From Dietzia lutea (GTDB lineage Bacteria > Actinomycetota > Actinomycetes > Mycobacteriales > Mycobacteriaceae): a stretch of 64,000 nt of DNA. A program made the translations under genes and the position numbers. The notes under the pieces are model-generated. The model was given only the letters and a program-made list of their open reading frames with translations. It was not told where the DNA came from and ran no database searches. Positions 39,337 through 50,200 of this stretch are shown here, piece by piece. Location of the stretch: assembly GCF_003096075.1 (NCBI RefSeq), contig NZ_CP015449.1:1853001-1917000 (forward strand), in the 5' to 3' direction. How positions within the stretch are numbered: the stretch's first letter is position 1; each line of letters begins with the position of its first letter.

Positions 39337-41214
39337 CTACAGTGCCAGGCGGGCCCTGATGCTCTCGGCGATCCCCTCCGCGGTCAGCCCGGCCTCGGCG
39401 AGGATCTCGCCGCGGGAGCCGTGGTCGAGGAACTCCTGGGGGATGCCCAGTGCGATGCGGTCGCCTCGCACGGCGGCGAGGTCCAGGCGGGCCGAGACCG
39501 CGGACCCGACTCCGCCGTGGAGTCCGTTGTCCTCGACCGTCACCACCAGGCGGCGGCCGCGGGCGGTCTCGACGATCGACGCCGGCACGGGGTAGACCCA
39601 CCTCGGGTCGACCACGTCCACGGAGATCCCCTCCGCCTCGAGCGCGCGGGCCGCGGCCGCGGCGGGCGCGACCATGGGCCCCACGGCCACCACCAGCACC
39701 TCGGCGTCACCCGGGCCGTGGACCCGGTCCACGCCGTCCTCGGAGGTGGCCAGGGCCGGGACGGGCTCGCCCACGGAGCCCTTGGGGAAGCGCACGACGG
39801 TGGGGCCGTCGTCGACGGCCACGGCCTCGCGGAGCTCCTGGCGCAGGGTGAGCGCGTCGCGCGGCGCGGCCACCCGCACGCCGGGGACGATGCCGGTGAG
39901 CGACAGGTCCCACATCCCGTTGTGGCTGGCGCCGTCGGGACCGGTCACACCGGAACGGTCCAGCACCAGGGTCACGGGCTGACAGAGGAGGGCGACGTCC
40001 ATGAGCAGCTGGTCGAAGGCCCGGTTGAGGAAGGTCGAGTAGACGGCCACCACGGGATGCATCCCGCCCAGCGCCAGCCCGGACGCGGAGGCCACGGCGT
40101 GCTGCTCGGCGATGCCGACGTCGAACATCCGATCGGGGAACCGCTCGCCGAAGGCCGCCAGCCCGGTGGGCCCGGCCATCGCGGCGGTGATCGCCACGAC
40201 GTCGTCGCGCTCGGCGCCGATCGCGCAGAGCTCCTCGGAGAACACCGAGGTCCAGTCGACGGACGACGAGGTCGACAGCGGCTTACCCGTCTCGGGGTCG
40301 ATCACCCCGGTGGCGTGCATCTGATCGGCCTCGTTGTTCTCCGCGTGCACGTAGCCCATGCCCTTGCGGGTGACCACGTGGACCACCACGGGGCCGCCGA
40401 AATCCTTGGCGAGCCGGAGCGCCGCCTCGGTGGCCGCGAGGTTGTGCCCGTCGACCGGGCCCATGTACTTGAGGCCGAGGTCGGCGAACAGCTCCTGCGG
40501 CGACACGACGTCCTTGACGCCGGCCTTGATGCCGTGCAGCACCGAGTAGACCGCCTTGCCGACGACGTCCTTGCGGGCGGTCAGGGCGCTCTTCGTCCGG
40601 TCCATCGCCTTCTCGTACGCGGGCTGCAGACGCAGCGCGCCCAGCCGCTCGGCGAGACCGCCGATCGTCGGCGAATAGGAGCGGCCGTTGTCGTTGACGA
40701 CGATCACCATGGGCCGGTCCTTCGCGGCCGCGATGTTGTTGAGGGCCTCCCACGCCATACCGCCGGTCATCGCCCCGTCACCGATCACGGTGACGACGGT
40801 CCGGTCGCGCTCGCCACGCAGCGCGAAGGCCTTGGCGAGCCCGTCCGCGTACGACAGCGACGCGGTGGCGTGCGAGGACTCGACGATGTCGTGCTCGCTC
40901 TCCGCGCGGCACGGGTATCCGGAGAGGCCGCCGCGGGTGCGCAGCCCGTCGAAGTGGTCCCGTCGCCCGGTGAGCATCTTGTGGACGTACGACTGGTGTC
41001 CGGTGTCGAAGACGATCGGGTCACGCGGTGAGTCGAACACGCGGTGCAGGGCGACCGTCAGCTCGACGACGCCCAGGTTGGGTCCGAGGTGCCCGCCCGT
41101 GGCCGCGACCTTGCGGATGAGGAACTCGCGGATCTCGCCGCACAACCGGCCCAACTCGTCGGGTCCGAGCCCCCTGAGGTCGGAGGGGCCGTTCACCTGA
41201 TCGAGCACGCTCAT
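39337..41214 (-). CDS. dxs: 1-deoxy-D-xylulose-5-phosphate synthase
   Basis: A 625-aa thiamine-diphosphate enzyme that condenses pyruvate and glyceraldehyde 3-phosphate, the entry step of the MEP isoprenoid pathway and a source for B6/thiamine precursors elsewhere. The ThDP motif [16 protein letters not shown] is clear, with the N-terminal [20 protein letters not shown] and the transketolase-central [18 protein letters not shown] choose the ATG at 41214 ([13 protein letters not shown]); upstream open frame is not family-like. In M. tuberculosis dxs1 (Rv2682c) occupies the same place. Confidence 0.97.
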   Translation of the reverse strand: MSVLDQVNGPSDLRGLGPDELGRLCGEIREFLIRKVAATGGHLGPNLGVVELTVALHRVFDSPRDPIVFDTGHQSYVHKMLTGRRDHFDGLRTRGGLSGYPCRAESEHDIVESSHATASLSYADGLAKAFALRGERDRTVVTVIGDGAMTGGMAWEALNNIAAAKDRPMVIVVNDNGRSYSPTIGGLAERLGALRLQPAYEKAMDRTKSALTARKDVVGKAVYSVLHGIKAGVKDVVSPQELFADLGLKYMGPVDGHNLAATEAALRLAKDFGGPVVVHVVTRKGMGYVHAENNEADQMHATGVIDPETGKPLSTSSSVDWTSVFSEELCAIGAERDDVVAITAAMAGPTGLAAFGERFPDRMFDVGIAEQHAVASASGLALGGMHPVVAVYSTFLNRAFDQLLMDVALLCQPVTLVLDRSGVTGPDGASHNGMWDLSLTGIVPGVRVAAPRDALTLRQELREAVAVDDGPTVVRFPKGSVGEPVPALATSEDGVDRVHGPGDAEVLVVAVGPMVAPAAAAARALEAEGISVDVVDPRWVYPVPASIVETARGRRLVVTVEDNGLHGGVGSAVSARLDLAAVRGDRIALGIPQEFLDHGSRGEILAEAGLTAEGIAESIRARLAL

Positions 41215-41332
41215 TGCTGTCGACTGCCCCTTCCCTGTCCGACACCCCGTTGGGTCGAGTCGCCAGTCTACGGGCTGAGGGCCCGCGGGCTCGCCCTCGG
41301 TCGGTGGGTGGGCCGCCGACCGGCGTGGCGAT

Positions 41333-42685
41333 TCAGCGTCCGCCCGGGGCATCCAGCACCGCGATCCCCTCGACATGGTGGGTGCCGGGGAACGCGGCGA
41401 CGCCCCGCAGATCCGTGAGCGTCCACCCGGCCGCGACGAGCGCTCCGACGTCCCGTGCCAGACTCGCGGCGTCGCAGCCGACGTGGACGATCCGCGACCG
41501 GGTCAACTCCGCCAGGCGCTGCATGACCGGGATGCCGGCACCCCCGCGGGGCGGGTCGAGCACCACGACGTCGGGGGCCGGGTCGGCCTCGGCGTCCGCC
41601 GCGAGGTCCTCGAGGAACGTCTCGACCCTCGAGCGCACGGTGTGCACTCCCGGGCCGAGCGCGGACGCCGTGCCCGGGTCGCCGGATCCGGGGGTGGTCG
41701 ACACCGCCCCCAGCGACGCCGACGAGGACTCCACCACGGTCACGCGCGCGCCCGGAACGGCCTCCCGCACGGCCGCGGCGAACAGTCCGGCGCCTCCGTA
41801 GAGGTCCCAGACGACGGGCTCGTCCGGAAGGCCCGGGGACTGCGCCACCACCGTGCGGACCGCCGACGCGTAGTGGGTCGCCGCGCTGCGGTGGGCCTGC
41901 CAGAAGGCCTCGGGAGGCAACCGCCACTCCCGCTCCCCCACGCGCCGCACGACGTCGGGTCCGCCGGTGACGAACTCCCAGCCCGCCGCCCGGGAGTGCC
42001 GCGCCCGGGCCCGCGTCGCGGCGGACCGACGCGCGCGCGAACCCTGCCCGCGGGGCGCGTCACGTACCGCCGGCCGATGGGCGACGTGGACCGTCCCGTC
42101 GTCACCGAGCAGCCCGAGGAGCTCGCGCCCGGGGCCGACGTCCGCGGCGGTCACCACGTCGAGGATGCGCGGATCGGGTTGGACGCAGGGCTCGGTCACG
42201 AGGTCCCGTGACCGCGCCCGGCGTACACCGGGCCGACCGTCGGGGCCGGTGACCCACCGGGCGACCGTGCGCCACCCGGTCGTCGCGGCGTCGCCGGCGG
42301 GGACCTCGACGGGGACCGCGTCGGCGTGTGAGTCGATCCGGCCGATCCTGGCGGCCTGCTCGGCGAGGATCCGGCCGGCGAACCCGCGGGCGGCGGCGGG
42401 CTCGATGTGGCTCCAGTCGCAGCACCCGGCCCCGGCGGCGGCCGCTGGGCAGGCGGGCTCCACCCGGTGCGGGGACGCGACGATCACCGACTGCACGGTG
42501 CCGCGGCAGAAGGCGCGGCCCGGGTCGTCCTCGATCAGGACGTCGACCGTCTCCCCGGTAATCCCGCCGCGGCAGAACACCACTCGTCCCTCGTGCCGGG
42601 CGACGAACTCACCGCCGTGCGCCGGGCCGACCACCTCCAGCCGCAGGACGCGGCCCGTCCAGTCGGTCGTGTGCTCGTGTGTCAT
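41333..42685 (-). CDS. TRAM-domain class I SAM-dependent RNA methyltransferase (TrmA/RlmD-like)
   Basis: A 450-aa uracil-C5 RNA methyltransferase homologue. An N-terminal TRAM domain (residues about 10-65) precedes a central domain and a Rossmann methyltransferase domain with [25 protein letters not shown] and the nucleophile Cys in [14 protein letters not shown]. The usual four-Cys Fe-S motif (CX5CGGC) is altered to [15 protein letters not shown], so cluster binding may differ. The ATG overlaps the APC-permease stop by ATGA; the frame beyond it is a shadow. Orthologue position: Rv2689c. Target nucleotide (23S rRNA or tRNA) is not readable. Confidence 0.9.
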   Translation of the reverse strand: MTHEHTTDWTGRVLRLEVVGPAHGGEFVARHEGRVVFCRGGITGETVDVLIEDDPGRAFCRGTVQSVIVASPHRVEPACPAAAAGAGCCDWSHIEPAAARGFAGRILAEQAARIGRIDSHADAVPVEVPAGDAATTGWRTVARWVTGPDGRPGVRRARSRDLVTEPCVQPDPRILDVVTAADVGPGRELLGLLGDDGTVHVAHRPAVRDAPRGQGSRARRSAATRARARHSRAAGWEFVTGGPDVVRRVGEREWRLPPEAFWQAHRSAATHYASAVRTVVAQSPGLPDEPVVWDLYGGAGLFAAAVREAVPGARVTVVESSSASLGAVSTTPGSGDPGTASALGPGVHTVRSRVETFLEDLAADAEADPAPDVVVLDPPRGGAGIPVMQRLAELTRSRIVHVGCDAASLARDVGALVAAGWTLTDLRGVAAFPGTHHVEGIAVLDAPGGR

Positions 42686-44682
42686 CTCGCCTCCGGTCCG
42701 CCCAAACGCCCGACGATCGGTTCGTCGCGGGCCTGCTCCGCCCGGCCGCGCGAGGACGACAGCTGCCACGGCACGCTCGTGACCATGACGCCCCGCTCGT
42801 AGAGCAGGCGGGTCTTGAGCCGGAGCGCGCTCTGGTTGTGCAGCAGCTGCTCCCACCAGTGGCCCACCACGTACTCCGGGATGTACACGATCACCACGTC
42901 CCGCGGCGACTGGTCCCGCAGCCGCTTGACGTAGTCCACGACCGGGCGGTTGATCTCACGGTACGGGGACTCGACGACCTTGAGCGGAACGGAGATGCCC
43001 CGGCTCTCCCACTCTCTGACGAGGGTGCGGGTCTCTGCGGTGTCTATGTTCACCGTCAGGGCCTCGATGGTGTCCGGGCGGGTCGCCCTCGCGTACGCGA
43101 GGGCACGCATGGTCGGCAGGTGCAGTTTGGAGACCAGGACGAGGCAGTGGGTCCGGCTGGGCAGCACGGCCTCTCGGGAGGAGTCTTCCAGTTCGCGCGC
43201 CACCGCGTCGTAGTGCCGGTGGATGAGCCGCATCACGGCGAAGACCGCCACCATCGCCAGGACGGCGATATAGGCGCCGGAGAAGAACTTGGTGGCCATG
43301 ACGATGAGCAGGACACCAGAGGTGAGGCCGAACCCGACCGCATTGACCGCCCGCGACCGGCGAGCCCGGCGACGCACCGCCGGGATCTCCTCGTGCCGCA
43401 GCCGCCGGGTCCAGTGGCGGACCATCCCGAGCTGGCCCAACGTGAACGCCACGAAGACGCCCACGATGTACAGCTGGATGAGGACCGTCACCTGGGCGTC
43501 GAACGCGACCACCAGCGCGATCGCCGCGATCGCCAGGAGCACGATGCCGTTGGAGAACGCGAGTCGGTCGCCGCGGGTGGCGAGCTGACGGGGCAGGTAC
43601 TTGTCGCGTGCGAGCACGGACGCCAGCACGGGGAAGCCGTTGAACGCGGTGTTGGCCGCCAGCACGAGGATGGTCGCGGTCACGACCATGACGACGTAGA
43701 ACGCGATCGGCAGCCCGGCGAAGACCGGCTCCGCGAGCTGCGCGATCATCGTCTTCTGCTGGTACCCCTCCGGGGCGCCGACGAGCTGGGTGGCCGGGTT
43801 CTCGGCGATCCGGACCCCGAGCCTGCGCGCCAACGCGATGAGGCCCAGCAGGAACGACACCGAGAGCACCCCCAGGATCGCGAGGGTGACAGCCGCGTTG
43901 CGGGCGCGGGGCTTGCGGAAGGCCGGCACCCCGTTGTGGATGGCCTCGACGCCGGTGAGCGCGGCGCACCCCGAGGCGAAGGACTTGGCCACGACGAACG
44001 CCAGCGCCAGGCCGGTCACCTCCGCGCCCTCCGCGGGGACGAGGTCGAACCCCGCCGACTCCGCGCGCAGGTCGCGGCCGAACACCTCGACCTGCAGCAG
44101 GCCCCACACGATGAGCGCGATCATCGACGCGAGGAACGCGTAGACGGGCACCGCGAACATCGCCCCGGACTCACGGATCCCCCGGAGGTTGACCGCGGCC
44201 AGTCCGGCGATCGCGAGCACGGAGAAGAAGACGGCGTGGGACTGCACGAACGGGATGGCGGAGCCGATGTTCGCCGCCGCGGCGGAGATCGAGACGGCGA
44301 CCGTGAGGACGTAGTCGATGAGCAGCGCCGCGCCCACCCCGAGGCCGGCGCGGGGGCCGAGGTTTACCGTGGCCACCTCGTAGTCGCCGCCGCCCGACGG
44401 GTAGGCGTGGACGTTCTGCCGGTAACAGGCGATGACGACGACCATGACGAACGCGACCGCCACCCCGACCCACGGGGTGAACGCGATCGCCGACATCCCG
44501 GCGATCGACAGCACGAGGAAGATCTCCTGCGGGGCGTACGCCACCGACGACAGCGCGTCGGAGGCGAACACCGGCAGGGCTATCCGCTTGCGCAGGCGGG
44601 TGGCGCCGATGGTGTCGCTGCGGAAGGGGCGCCCCACCAACAGCCGCTTGGCTCCCACGGAGACCCTGGAGATCCTGGACAC
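42682..44682 (-). CDS. APC-superfamily amino acid/potassium permease
   Basis: A membrane transporter with 12 predicted helices in roughly residues 35-470, beginning LPVFASDALSSVAYAPQEIFLV, and a cytosolic C-terminal domain of about 190 residues that resembles a UspA-like fold (VLPSRTHCLVLVSKLHLP, VTVNIDTAET-like). Such fused permeases match Rv2690c, beside the trkA genes; a role in potassium or amino acid uptake is inferred. I prefer the GTG at 44682 (VSRISRVSVGAKRLL) because a TACGAT hexamer ends six bases upstream; the frame is open to an ATG at 44721. Divergent from the first trkA gene. Confidence 0.88.
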   Translation of the reverse strand: MSRISRVSVGAKRLLVGRPFRSDTIGATRLRKRIALPVFASDALSSVAYAPQEIFLVLSIAGMSAIAFTPWVGVAVAFVMVVVIACYRQNVHAYPSGGGDYEVATVNLGPRAGLGVGAALLIDYVLTVAVSISAAAANIGSAIPFVQSHAVFFSVLAIAGLAAVNLRGIRESGAMFAVPVYAFLASMIALIVWGLLQVEVFGRDLRAESAGFDLVPAEGAEVTGLALAFVVAKSFASGCAALTGVEAIHNGVPAFRKPRARNAAVTLAILGVLSVSFLLGLIALARRLGVRIAENPATQLVGAPEGYQQKTMIAQLAEPVFAGLPIAFYVVMVVTATILVLAANTAFNGFPVLASVLARDKYLPRQLATRGDRLAFSNGIVLLAIAAIALVVAFDAQVTVLIQLYIVGVFVAFTLGQLGMVRHWTRRLRHEEIPAVRRRARRSRAVNAVGFGLTSGVLLIVMATKFFSGAYIAVLAMVAVFAVMRLIHRHYDAVARELEDSSREAVLPSRTHCLVLVSKLHLPTMRALAYARATRPDTIEALTVNIDTAETRTLVREWESRGISVPLKVVESPYREINRPVVDYVKRLRDQSPRDVVIVYIPEYVVGHWWEQLLHNQSALRLKTRLLYERGVMVTSVPWQLSSSRGRAEQARDEPIVGRLGGPEAR

Positions 44683-44688
44683 CGACAC

Positions 44689-44694
44689 ATCGTA
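44689..44694 (-). promoter_or_regulatory. -10 element (leaderless) candidate for the APC permease
   Basis: TACGAT on the minus strand ends six bases before the GTG at 44682. It fits the TANNNT pattern seen at neighbouring leaderless genes. Confidence 0.4.
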
Positions 44695-44786
44695 GGACCC
44701 GCGCGCCGCGGCGGACAGCATCCGCGGATGTGAGTAGCGTGACGTCCCTGGGGCACGAGCGTGCGCCGTGAGGAGTGGGACTCGCG

Positions 44787-45449
44787 ATGAGGGTCGTCGT
44801 CATGGGCTGTGGCCGCGTCGGGGCGGGGTTGTCCGCCGAGCTCGACGCCGCCGGCCACGCGGTGGTGGTGATCGACCGCGACGCGGCGGCCTTCGCCCGA
44901 CTCCCCGAGGGATTCGGCGGCCGCACCGTCACGGGCCAGGGGTTCGACAGGGCGGTGCTCACCGACGCCGGACTCGTGGGCGCCGACGCGTTCGCCGCCG
45001 TGTCCTCCGGGGACAACTCCAACATCATCGCGGCCCGCGTGGCCCGCGAGACCTTCGGCGTCGAGCGCGTGATCGCCCGCATCTACGACGCCGGCCGCGC
45101 CGAGGTCTACGAGCGCCTGGGCATCCCCACCGTCACGACCGTCCCCTGGGCGACCGGCCGGCTCGTCCGGTACATCACCGCCGGGACGAGTCCGGTGGAG
45201 TGGCGGGACCAGACCGACACGGTGTCCCTCGTCGCCCTCGACGCACCCCGGGAATGGGTGGGCCTGCCCGTCGACCGGCTCGCCGCGCAGGCCGGTGGCC
45301 GCGCCGCCGCGGTCACCCGCTTCGGCGAATGCCGCATCCCGGACGGGGACACGCTCGTCCAGTCCGACGACGTCCTCCACCTCGCCCTGCCCTCGGAGTC
45401 GGTGCGCGGTCTGGACGACATGCTGCAGCGAGGACCCTCCGATGCCTGA
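44787..45449 (+). CDS. TrkA-family potassium uptake regulatory protein (first copy)
   Basis: A 220-aa RCK protein: Rossmann NAD-binding core starting MRVVVMGCGRVGAGLSAEL with the acidic end of strand 2 at VIDRDAAAF, and a TrkA-C domain in the last 75 residues (WRDQTDTVSLVALD, GECRIPDGDTLVQSDDVLHLAL). RCK subunits sense NAD(H) or ATP and gate Trk-type potassium transporters. ATG 44787 has AGGAG 11 bases upstream; a GTG at 44775 would add four residues. It overlaps the second trkA gene by eight bases. Matches CeoB (Rv2691). Confidence 0.92.
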   Translation: MRVVVMGCGRVGAGLSAELDAAGHAVVVIDRDAAAFARLPEGFGGRTVTGQGFDRAVLTDAGLVGADAFAAVSSGDNSNIIAARVARETFGVERVIARIYDAGRAEVYERLGIPTVTTVPWATGRLVRYITAGTSPVEWRDQTDTVSLVALDAPREWVGLPVDRLAAQAGGRAAAVTRFGECRIPDGDTLVQSDDVLHLALPSESVRGLDDMLQRGPSDA

Positions 45450-46197
45450 CCCGACACCCGATCCCGCGGTCGACGACTACGCCGACGGCTCCGGCCTGCT
45501 CGCCGAGGCCCCGTCCCGGGCGTTCCGGACGAGCTCGATGCGGGTCGTCGTCGCCGGCGCGGGCGTCGTCGGACGGTCCATCGCCCGCGAGCTCCTCGCG
45601 GGCGGCCACACGGTGACCCTGATCGACAAGCGTTCCAGCGTGTTCTCCTCCGACCCGGTCGAGGACGCCGACCAGCAGGTCGGGGACGCGTGCGAGCTCA
45701 GCGTCCTCGAGCGGCTCCGCATCGAGGAGGCCGACGTCGTCGTCGCCGCGACCGGGGACGACAAGGCTAATCTCGTGGTGAGCCTGCTCGCCAAGACCGA
45801 GTTCGCCGTCACCCGCGTCGTGGCCCGGGTCAACGACCCCCGCAACGAGTGGCTCTTCGACGACCGCTGGGGGGTCGACGTGGCGGTCTCCACCCCCCGA
45901 CTGATCGTCTCGGTCGTCGAGGAGGCGGTGTCCGTCGGCGACGTCGTCCGGCTCATGACGCTGCGTCGCGGGGGCGCGAACCTCGTCAGCGTGACCCTGC
46001 CCCCGCAGACCCCGCTGGCCGGACGCCCCGTGTCCCGCGTGCGGATCCCCCGCGACGCCGCCCTCGTGGCGATCCTGCGCGGTGGGCGGGTGATCGTCCC
46101 CGAACCCGATGTGCCCTTCGAGCCCGGTGACGAACTGCTCGTGGTGGCCCCCGAAGCGGTCGAGGCCGACGTCAGCGAGGCGATCCTGGGCGGTTGA
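45442..46197 (+). CDS. TrkA-family potassium uptake regulatory protein (second copy)
   Basis: A 251-aa RCK protein. A 30-residue acidic N-terminal extension (MPDPTPDPAVDDYADG) precedes the Rossmann core MRVVVAGAGVVGRSIAREL with VTLIDKRSS; a TrkA-C domain ends the protein (AGRPVSRVRIPRDAALVAIL, VPEPDVPFEPGDELLVV). It probably forms a hetero-oligomer with the upstream copy, as CeoB/CeoC. The ATG at 45442 lies inside the first gene's last codons. No Trk/Ktr membrane subunit is in the window, so the partner channel is elsewhere or is the divergent APC permease. Confidence 0.92.
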   Translation: MPDPTPDPAVDDYADGSGLLAEAPSRAFRTSSMRVVVAGAGVVGRSIARELLAGGHTVTLIDKRSSVFSSDPVEDADQQVGDACELSVLERLRIEEADVVVAATGDDKANLVVSLLAKTEFAVTRVVARVNDPRNEWLFDDRWGVDVAVSTPRLIVSVVEEAVSVGDVVRLMTLRRGGANLVSVTLPPQTPLAGRPVSRVRIPRDAALVAILRGGRVIVPEPDVPFEPGDELLVVAPEAVEADVSEAILGG

Positions 46198-46927
46198 CCG
46201 TCACGGCGATCTCCCGCCCGTAGCCCCAGCCCGGCGCAAGGGGCAGGTCGTCCCCGCTCCAGAACCTCCCCGGGTCGTACCAACTGGCGTCCCCGGCGGG
46301 CCGGAGCACGCCCATCGCCTCCAGGGTCAGGCCCACGACCTCCGCGCAGTAGGCCGCCTCCATACGCATCGCGGGACCGGGCGAGACCCGCCCGCGCCGC
46401 GGGAGCAGGCCCCGGAGCCCACCGCCCACCTCGTCGTCGTTCCCCGACACCGCCCCCGGACCGGCCGCGACGCCGCCCGGCGACTGTCGGCCGCGCGACG
46501 CCCAGCGTCCCCGCGCCCACCGCGCGGTGAGGCGCCCCGCCGACGGGAACGACACGCCGTCCAGGCGCGCGATCGTCTCCAACAGCGCCTCCTCCTGCAC
46601 CGTCCCGACCTCCGGCGAGATCTGCCGGAACCACGCCCGCTGCGCGTACGGGCCCGTCCACTGACGCACCGCTGCCTCGAGGTCGTGCAGCTGCACCCCA
46701 CGCTGGCGGCGGCCCGTCCACACGTCCGGCAACGCCCTGCCCATCTCCGCGTGCCACATCAGGGGCGGCATGTCCTCGAGCACCACCGCGACCCCCACGT
46801 GGTTGACCGGCGCGTTGGTCAACGTCTGGATCAGCCGGTCCGCCGTCGTCCGGCCGCGGAACAGCCACAGGTCCCCGGTGCGCGTACGGTCGGCCGCCGC
46901 GGCCAGAGGCACGGTGTCGATGTCCAT
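46172..46927 (-). CDS. Permuted papain-fold (NlpC/P60-like) cysteine hydrolase candidate
   Basis: A 251-aa cytosolic protein without signal peptide. Residues 15-50 (TGDLWLFRGRTTADRLIQ, NAPVNHVGVAVVL) and a late AAYCAEVVGLTLEAMG resemble the circularly permuted NlpC/P60 (YiiX-like) fold, where His comes first (His43) and the Cys nucleophile last (Cys194). A Gly/Arg-rich, probably disordered insert occupies residues 145-183. Such enzymes cleave amide or ester bonds; the substrate is unknown. I use ATG 46927; the frame upstream runs into the divergent small gene. Its 3' end overlaps the second trkA gene by 26 bases, tail to tail. Confidence 0.75.
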   Translation of the reverse strand: MDIDTVPLAAAADRTRTGDLWLFRGRTTADRLIQTLTNAPVNHVGVAVVLEDMPPLMWHAEMGRALPDVWTGRRQRGVQLHDLEAAVRQWTGPYAQRAWFRQISPEVGTVQEEALLETIARLDGVSFPSAGRLTARWARGRWASRGRQSPGGVAAGPGAVSGNDDEVGGGLRGLLPRRGRVSPGPAMRMEAAYCAEVVGLTLEAMGVLRPAGDASWYDPGRFWSGDDLPLAPGWGYGREIAVTVNRPGSPR

Positions 46928-46963
46928 GGTGCGATCCTGCCAGGGCGGCCGGGCCGGTCGGCC

Positions 46964-46969
46964 TAGGCT
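46964..46969 (+). promoter_or_regulatory. -10 element (leaderless) for the 62-aa membrane peptide gene
   Basis: TAGGCT ends seven bases before the ATG at 46977, with no ribosome-binding site between. Confidence 0.55.
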
Positions 46970-46976
46970 CGAGCAC

Positions 46977-47165
46977 ATGGCTCCCCGGGGACGGCAGTGG
47001 TTCAAGATGATCGGCGCGGCGGGACTGGCGGGTGTCGCGGCCTCCGGGATCCTCGCCGCCCGGTCCGAACGGCGCCGCCGCTCCTATGAGCCGGACGAGA
47101 TCCGCGAACGACTCCACGAGCGCTACACGCGTATCCAGGCCCGGCGCGACGCCGCCGGCGACTGA
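46977..47165 (+). CDS. Small (62-aa) membrane protein
   Basis: The product has a basic start (MAPRGRQWFK), one hydrophobic segment (MIGAAGLAGVAASGILAA, about residues 11-28) and a charged C-terminal tail (RRRRSYEPDEIRERLHERY). The positive-outside-helix charge pattern predicts the tail in the cytosol. I do not recognise a named family, though similar short peptides occur beside hrpA or lexA in related genomes. Support for coding: leaderless promoter pattern, clean codon bias and an isolated position divergent from the papain-like gene. It is 50 bases upstream of hrpA. Confidence 0.7.
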   Translation: MAPRGRQWFKMIGAAGLAGVAASGILAARSERRRRSYEPDEIRERLHERYTRIQARRDAAGD

Positions 47166-47215
47166 CGACGCCGTCCGGCCGACCCGGCCCGGGTGCCGAT
47201 ATCCTGGCGGGCACC

Positions 47216-50200
47216 ATGCCGTCGTCCACCTCAGCCCCACCCGAGCTCCGCCGGGCCCGCCACGATCTGCTCGTCCGGCTCGACGAGGTCGGCACCCTCG
47301 ACGCGCACCGGCTCCGCCCCCGGATCCGCCGGGCCCGCGCCGACCAGCTCGACGACCTCACCCGCCGCGTCGACGAGGCCGCCGAGCGCATCCGGCGGCG
47401 CGCCGAGGCGATCCCCGTCCCCGAATACCCCGAGCAGCTCCCCGTCAGCGCGCGTAAGGACGAGATCGCCGAGGCCATCCGCGAGAACCAGGTGGTCGTG
47501 ATCGCCGGCGAGACCGGCTCGGGCAAGACCACCCAGATCCCCAAGATCTGCCTCGAGCTCGGGCGCGGCGTGCGCGGCGTGATCGGCCACACCCAACCGC
47601 GGCGCCTCGCCGCCCGCTCCGTGGCCGAGCGGATCGCCGACGAACTCGGCGTGGAGATCGGCGGTCCCGTCGGCTCCGCAGTGCGCTTCGACGACCGCAC
47701 CGGACCCGACACCTCGGTCAAGCTCATGACCGACGGCGTCCTGCTCGCGGAGATCCGCCGCGACCGGCTGCTCCGCGCCTACGACACGATCATCATCGAC
47801 GAGGCCCACGAACGAAGCCTCAACATCGACTTCCTCCTCGGCTACCTCAAGCAGATCCTCCCGCGGCGCCCGGACCTCAAGCTCGTCATCACCTCCGCGA
47901 CCATCGACCCCGAGCGGTTCGCCCGCCACTTCGCGGGACCCGACGGGCGCCCCGCCCCGGTCATCGAGGTCTCCGGACGCACCTACCCCGTGGAGATCCG
48001 ATACCGACCGCTCCAGGTCGAGCACGGGGACCGGGTGATCGACCTGGACCCCCTCGACGCGCTCGCCGACGCCGTGGCGGAGCTGCTGCGCGAGGACGAC
48101 GGCGACGTCCTGGTATTCCTGTCCGGCGAGCGCGAGATCCGGGACGCCGAGGAGGTGCTGCGAGGGCGGAAGTTCCCGCGCACGGAGATCTTCCCGCTGT
48201 TCGCGCGCCTCACCGCCGCCGAACAGCAGCGCGCCTTCCGCGCCCACTCCACCCGGCGCGTCGTGCTGTCCACCAACATCGCCGAGACCTCGGTGACCGT
48301 CCCGGGCATCCGCTACGTGGTGGACACCGGACAGGCGCGCATCTCGCGGTACTCGACCCGGACCAAGGTCCAGCGGCTGCCGATCGAGCCGGTCTCGCAG
48401 GCCTCCGCCGCGCAGCGCGCGGGCCGCTGCGGCCGCGTCGCCGACGGCATCTGCATCCGCCTGTACTCGGAGGAGGACTTCGAGGCACGGCCCGAGTTCA
48501 CCGACCCCGAGATCCTGCGCACCAACCTCGCCTCGGTCATCTTGTCGATGGCGGATCTCGACCTCGGTCCCGTCGACGACTTCCCCTTCGTCGAGCCGCC
48601 GGACCGCAAGGCGGTCCGCGACGGCATGACCCTCCTCACCGAGCTGGGGGCGCTGAGGGTCGACGACGACGAGCGCCCGCACCTGACCGAGGTGGGCCGC
48701 GACATGGCCGCGCTCCCCCTCGACCCCCGACTGGCCCGGATGGTGGTGGAGGGCCACCGCAACGGGGCGCTGGGCGACGTGCTCGTGGTGGTCGCCGCCC
48801 TCACCGTGCAGGACGTCCGGGAGCGGCCCGCGGAGGAGCGGGACAAGGCCGACCAGCTCCATCGCCGCTTCACCGACAAGACGTCCGATTTCCTGGGCTA
48901 CCTCAACCTGTGGCGCTACCTCACCGAGCAGCGCCGCGAACTCTCCGGCAGCGCGTTCCGCAAGATGTGCCGCGCGGAGTACCTGCACTGGCTCCGCATC
49001 CGCGAATGGCAGGACCTCAACGCCCAGCTGCGGAGCATGTGCCGCGAACGCGGCTGGCACCCGCCGTCCGGCCAGGCGTCCGAGGACGACCTGCACAAGG
49101 CGATCCTCACCGGCCTGCTCACCAACGTCGGCATGCGCGACGAGGACGCCCGCGAGTTCCGGGGCACCCGCGGCATCCGCTTCCAGATCTTCCCCGGCTC
49201 GGACCTGGCCCGGAAGCCACCCCGGTGGGTCATGGCGTCCGAGCTCGTGGAGACCTCACGGCTGTGGGCCCGCGACGTGGCGCGCATCGACCCCGCGTGG
49301 ATCGAGCAGCTCGGCGGCCACCTCACCCGCACCCAGTACTCCGAGCCGCACTGGTCGGACGCCCGCGGCGCCGCCATGGCCTACGAGAAGGTCCTCCTGC
49401 TGGGCCTGACGGTCGTGGAGGCGCGCCGCGTGCTGCTGTCCCGGGTGGACGCTCCCCTGGCCCGCGAAATGCTCGTCCGTCACGGGATCGTCGAGGGGCG
49501 CCTCGACACGCGGGTCCCGGTCATCCGGGAGAACGCCGAGGCCGTGGCGCAGGCCAGGGAGTTGGAGACCCGCAGCCGTCGACGCGACCTGGTGATCGAC
49601 GACGAGGCCCTGGTCGCCTTCTACCTCGACCGGCTCCCCGCCGACATCACCTCCGGCCGTCACCTGGACTCGTGGTGGAAGAAGCGCGGCCACCGCGACC
49701 CGGACTCGATCCGGCTGACCCCCGCCGACATCCGCACCTCGGAAGCCGCCCCCGACGCGGGTGACTTCCCGCCGTTCTGGCAGCAGGGCGACCGACGATT
49801 CGAGCTGCGCTACGAGTTCGACCCGGGCGTCGCCGCCGACGGCATCACCGTCCGGATCCCGCTGCCCCAGCTGTCCTCGGTGACCACCGCCGGTTTCGAG
49901 TGGTTGGTCCCCGGGCTGCGCGAAGAGCTCTACACGGAGATGCTGCGCACCCTCCCCAAGTACCTCCGGCGGCTCTGCTCGCCGCCCGCGGAATACGCCG
50001 CCCTGCTCGCCCGCGACGTCACCCCGCGCTCGGCCCCGCTTCCGGTGGCCCTGGCGCAGGCGCTCTCCGCCCGGATCGGGACGACGGTCGACCCCCGCGA
50101 GTTCGACCCCACGCAGCTCCCCGATCACCTGCGGGTGCGTTTCGAGGTGGTCGACGGCGAGACGGTCGTCGCGTCCGGCACCGACCTCGCAGCGCTGCGG

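Noticed and set aside
42679-44733. A 684-codon plus-strand open frame antisense to the APC permease
   Set aside because: Asp/Arg/His-rich repeat-like composition typical of antisense frames opposite membrane proteins.
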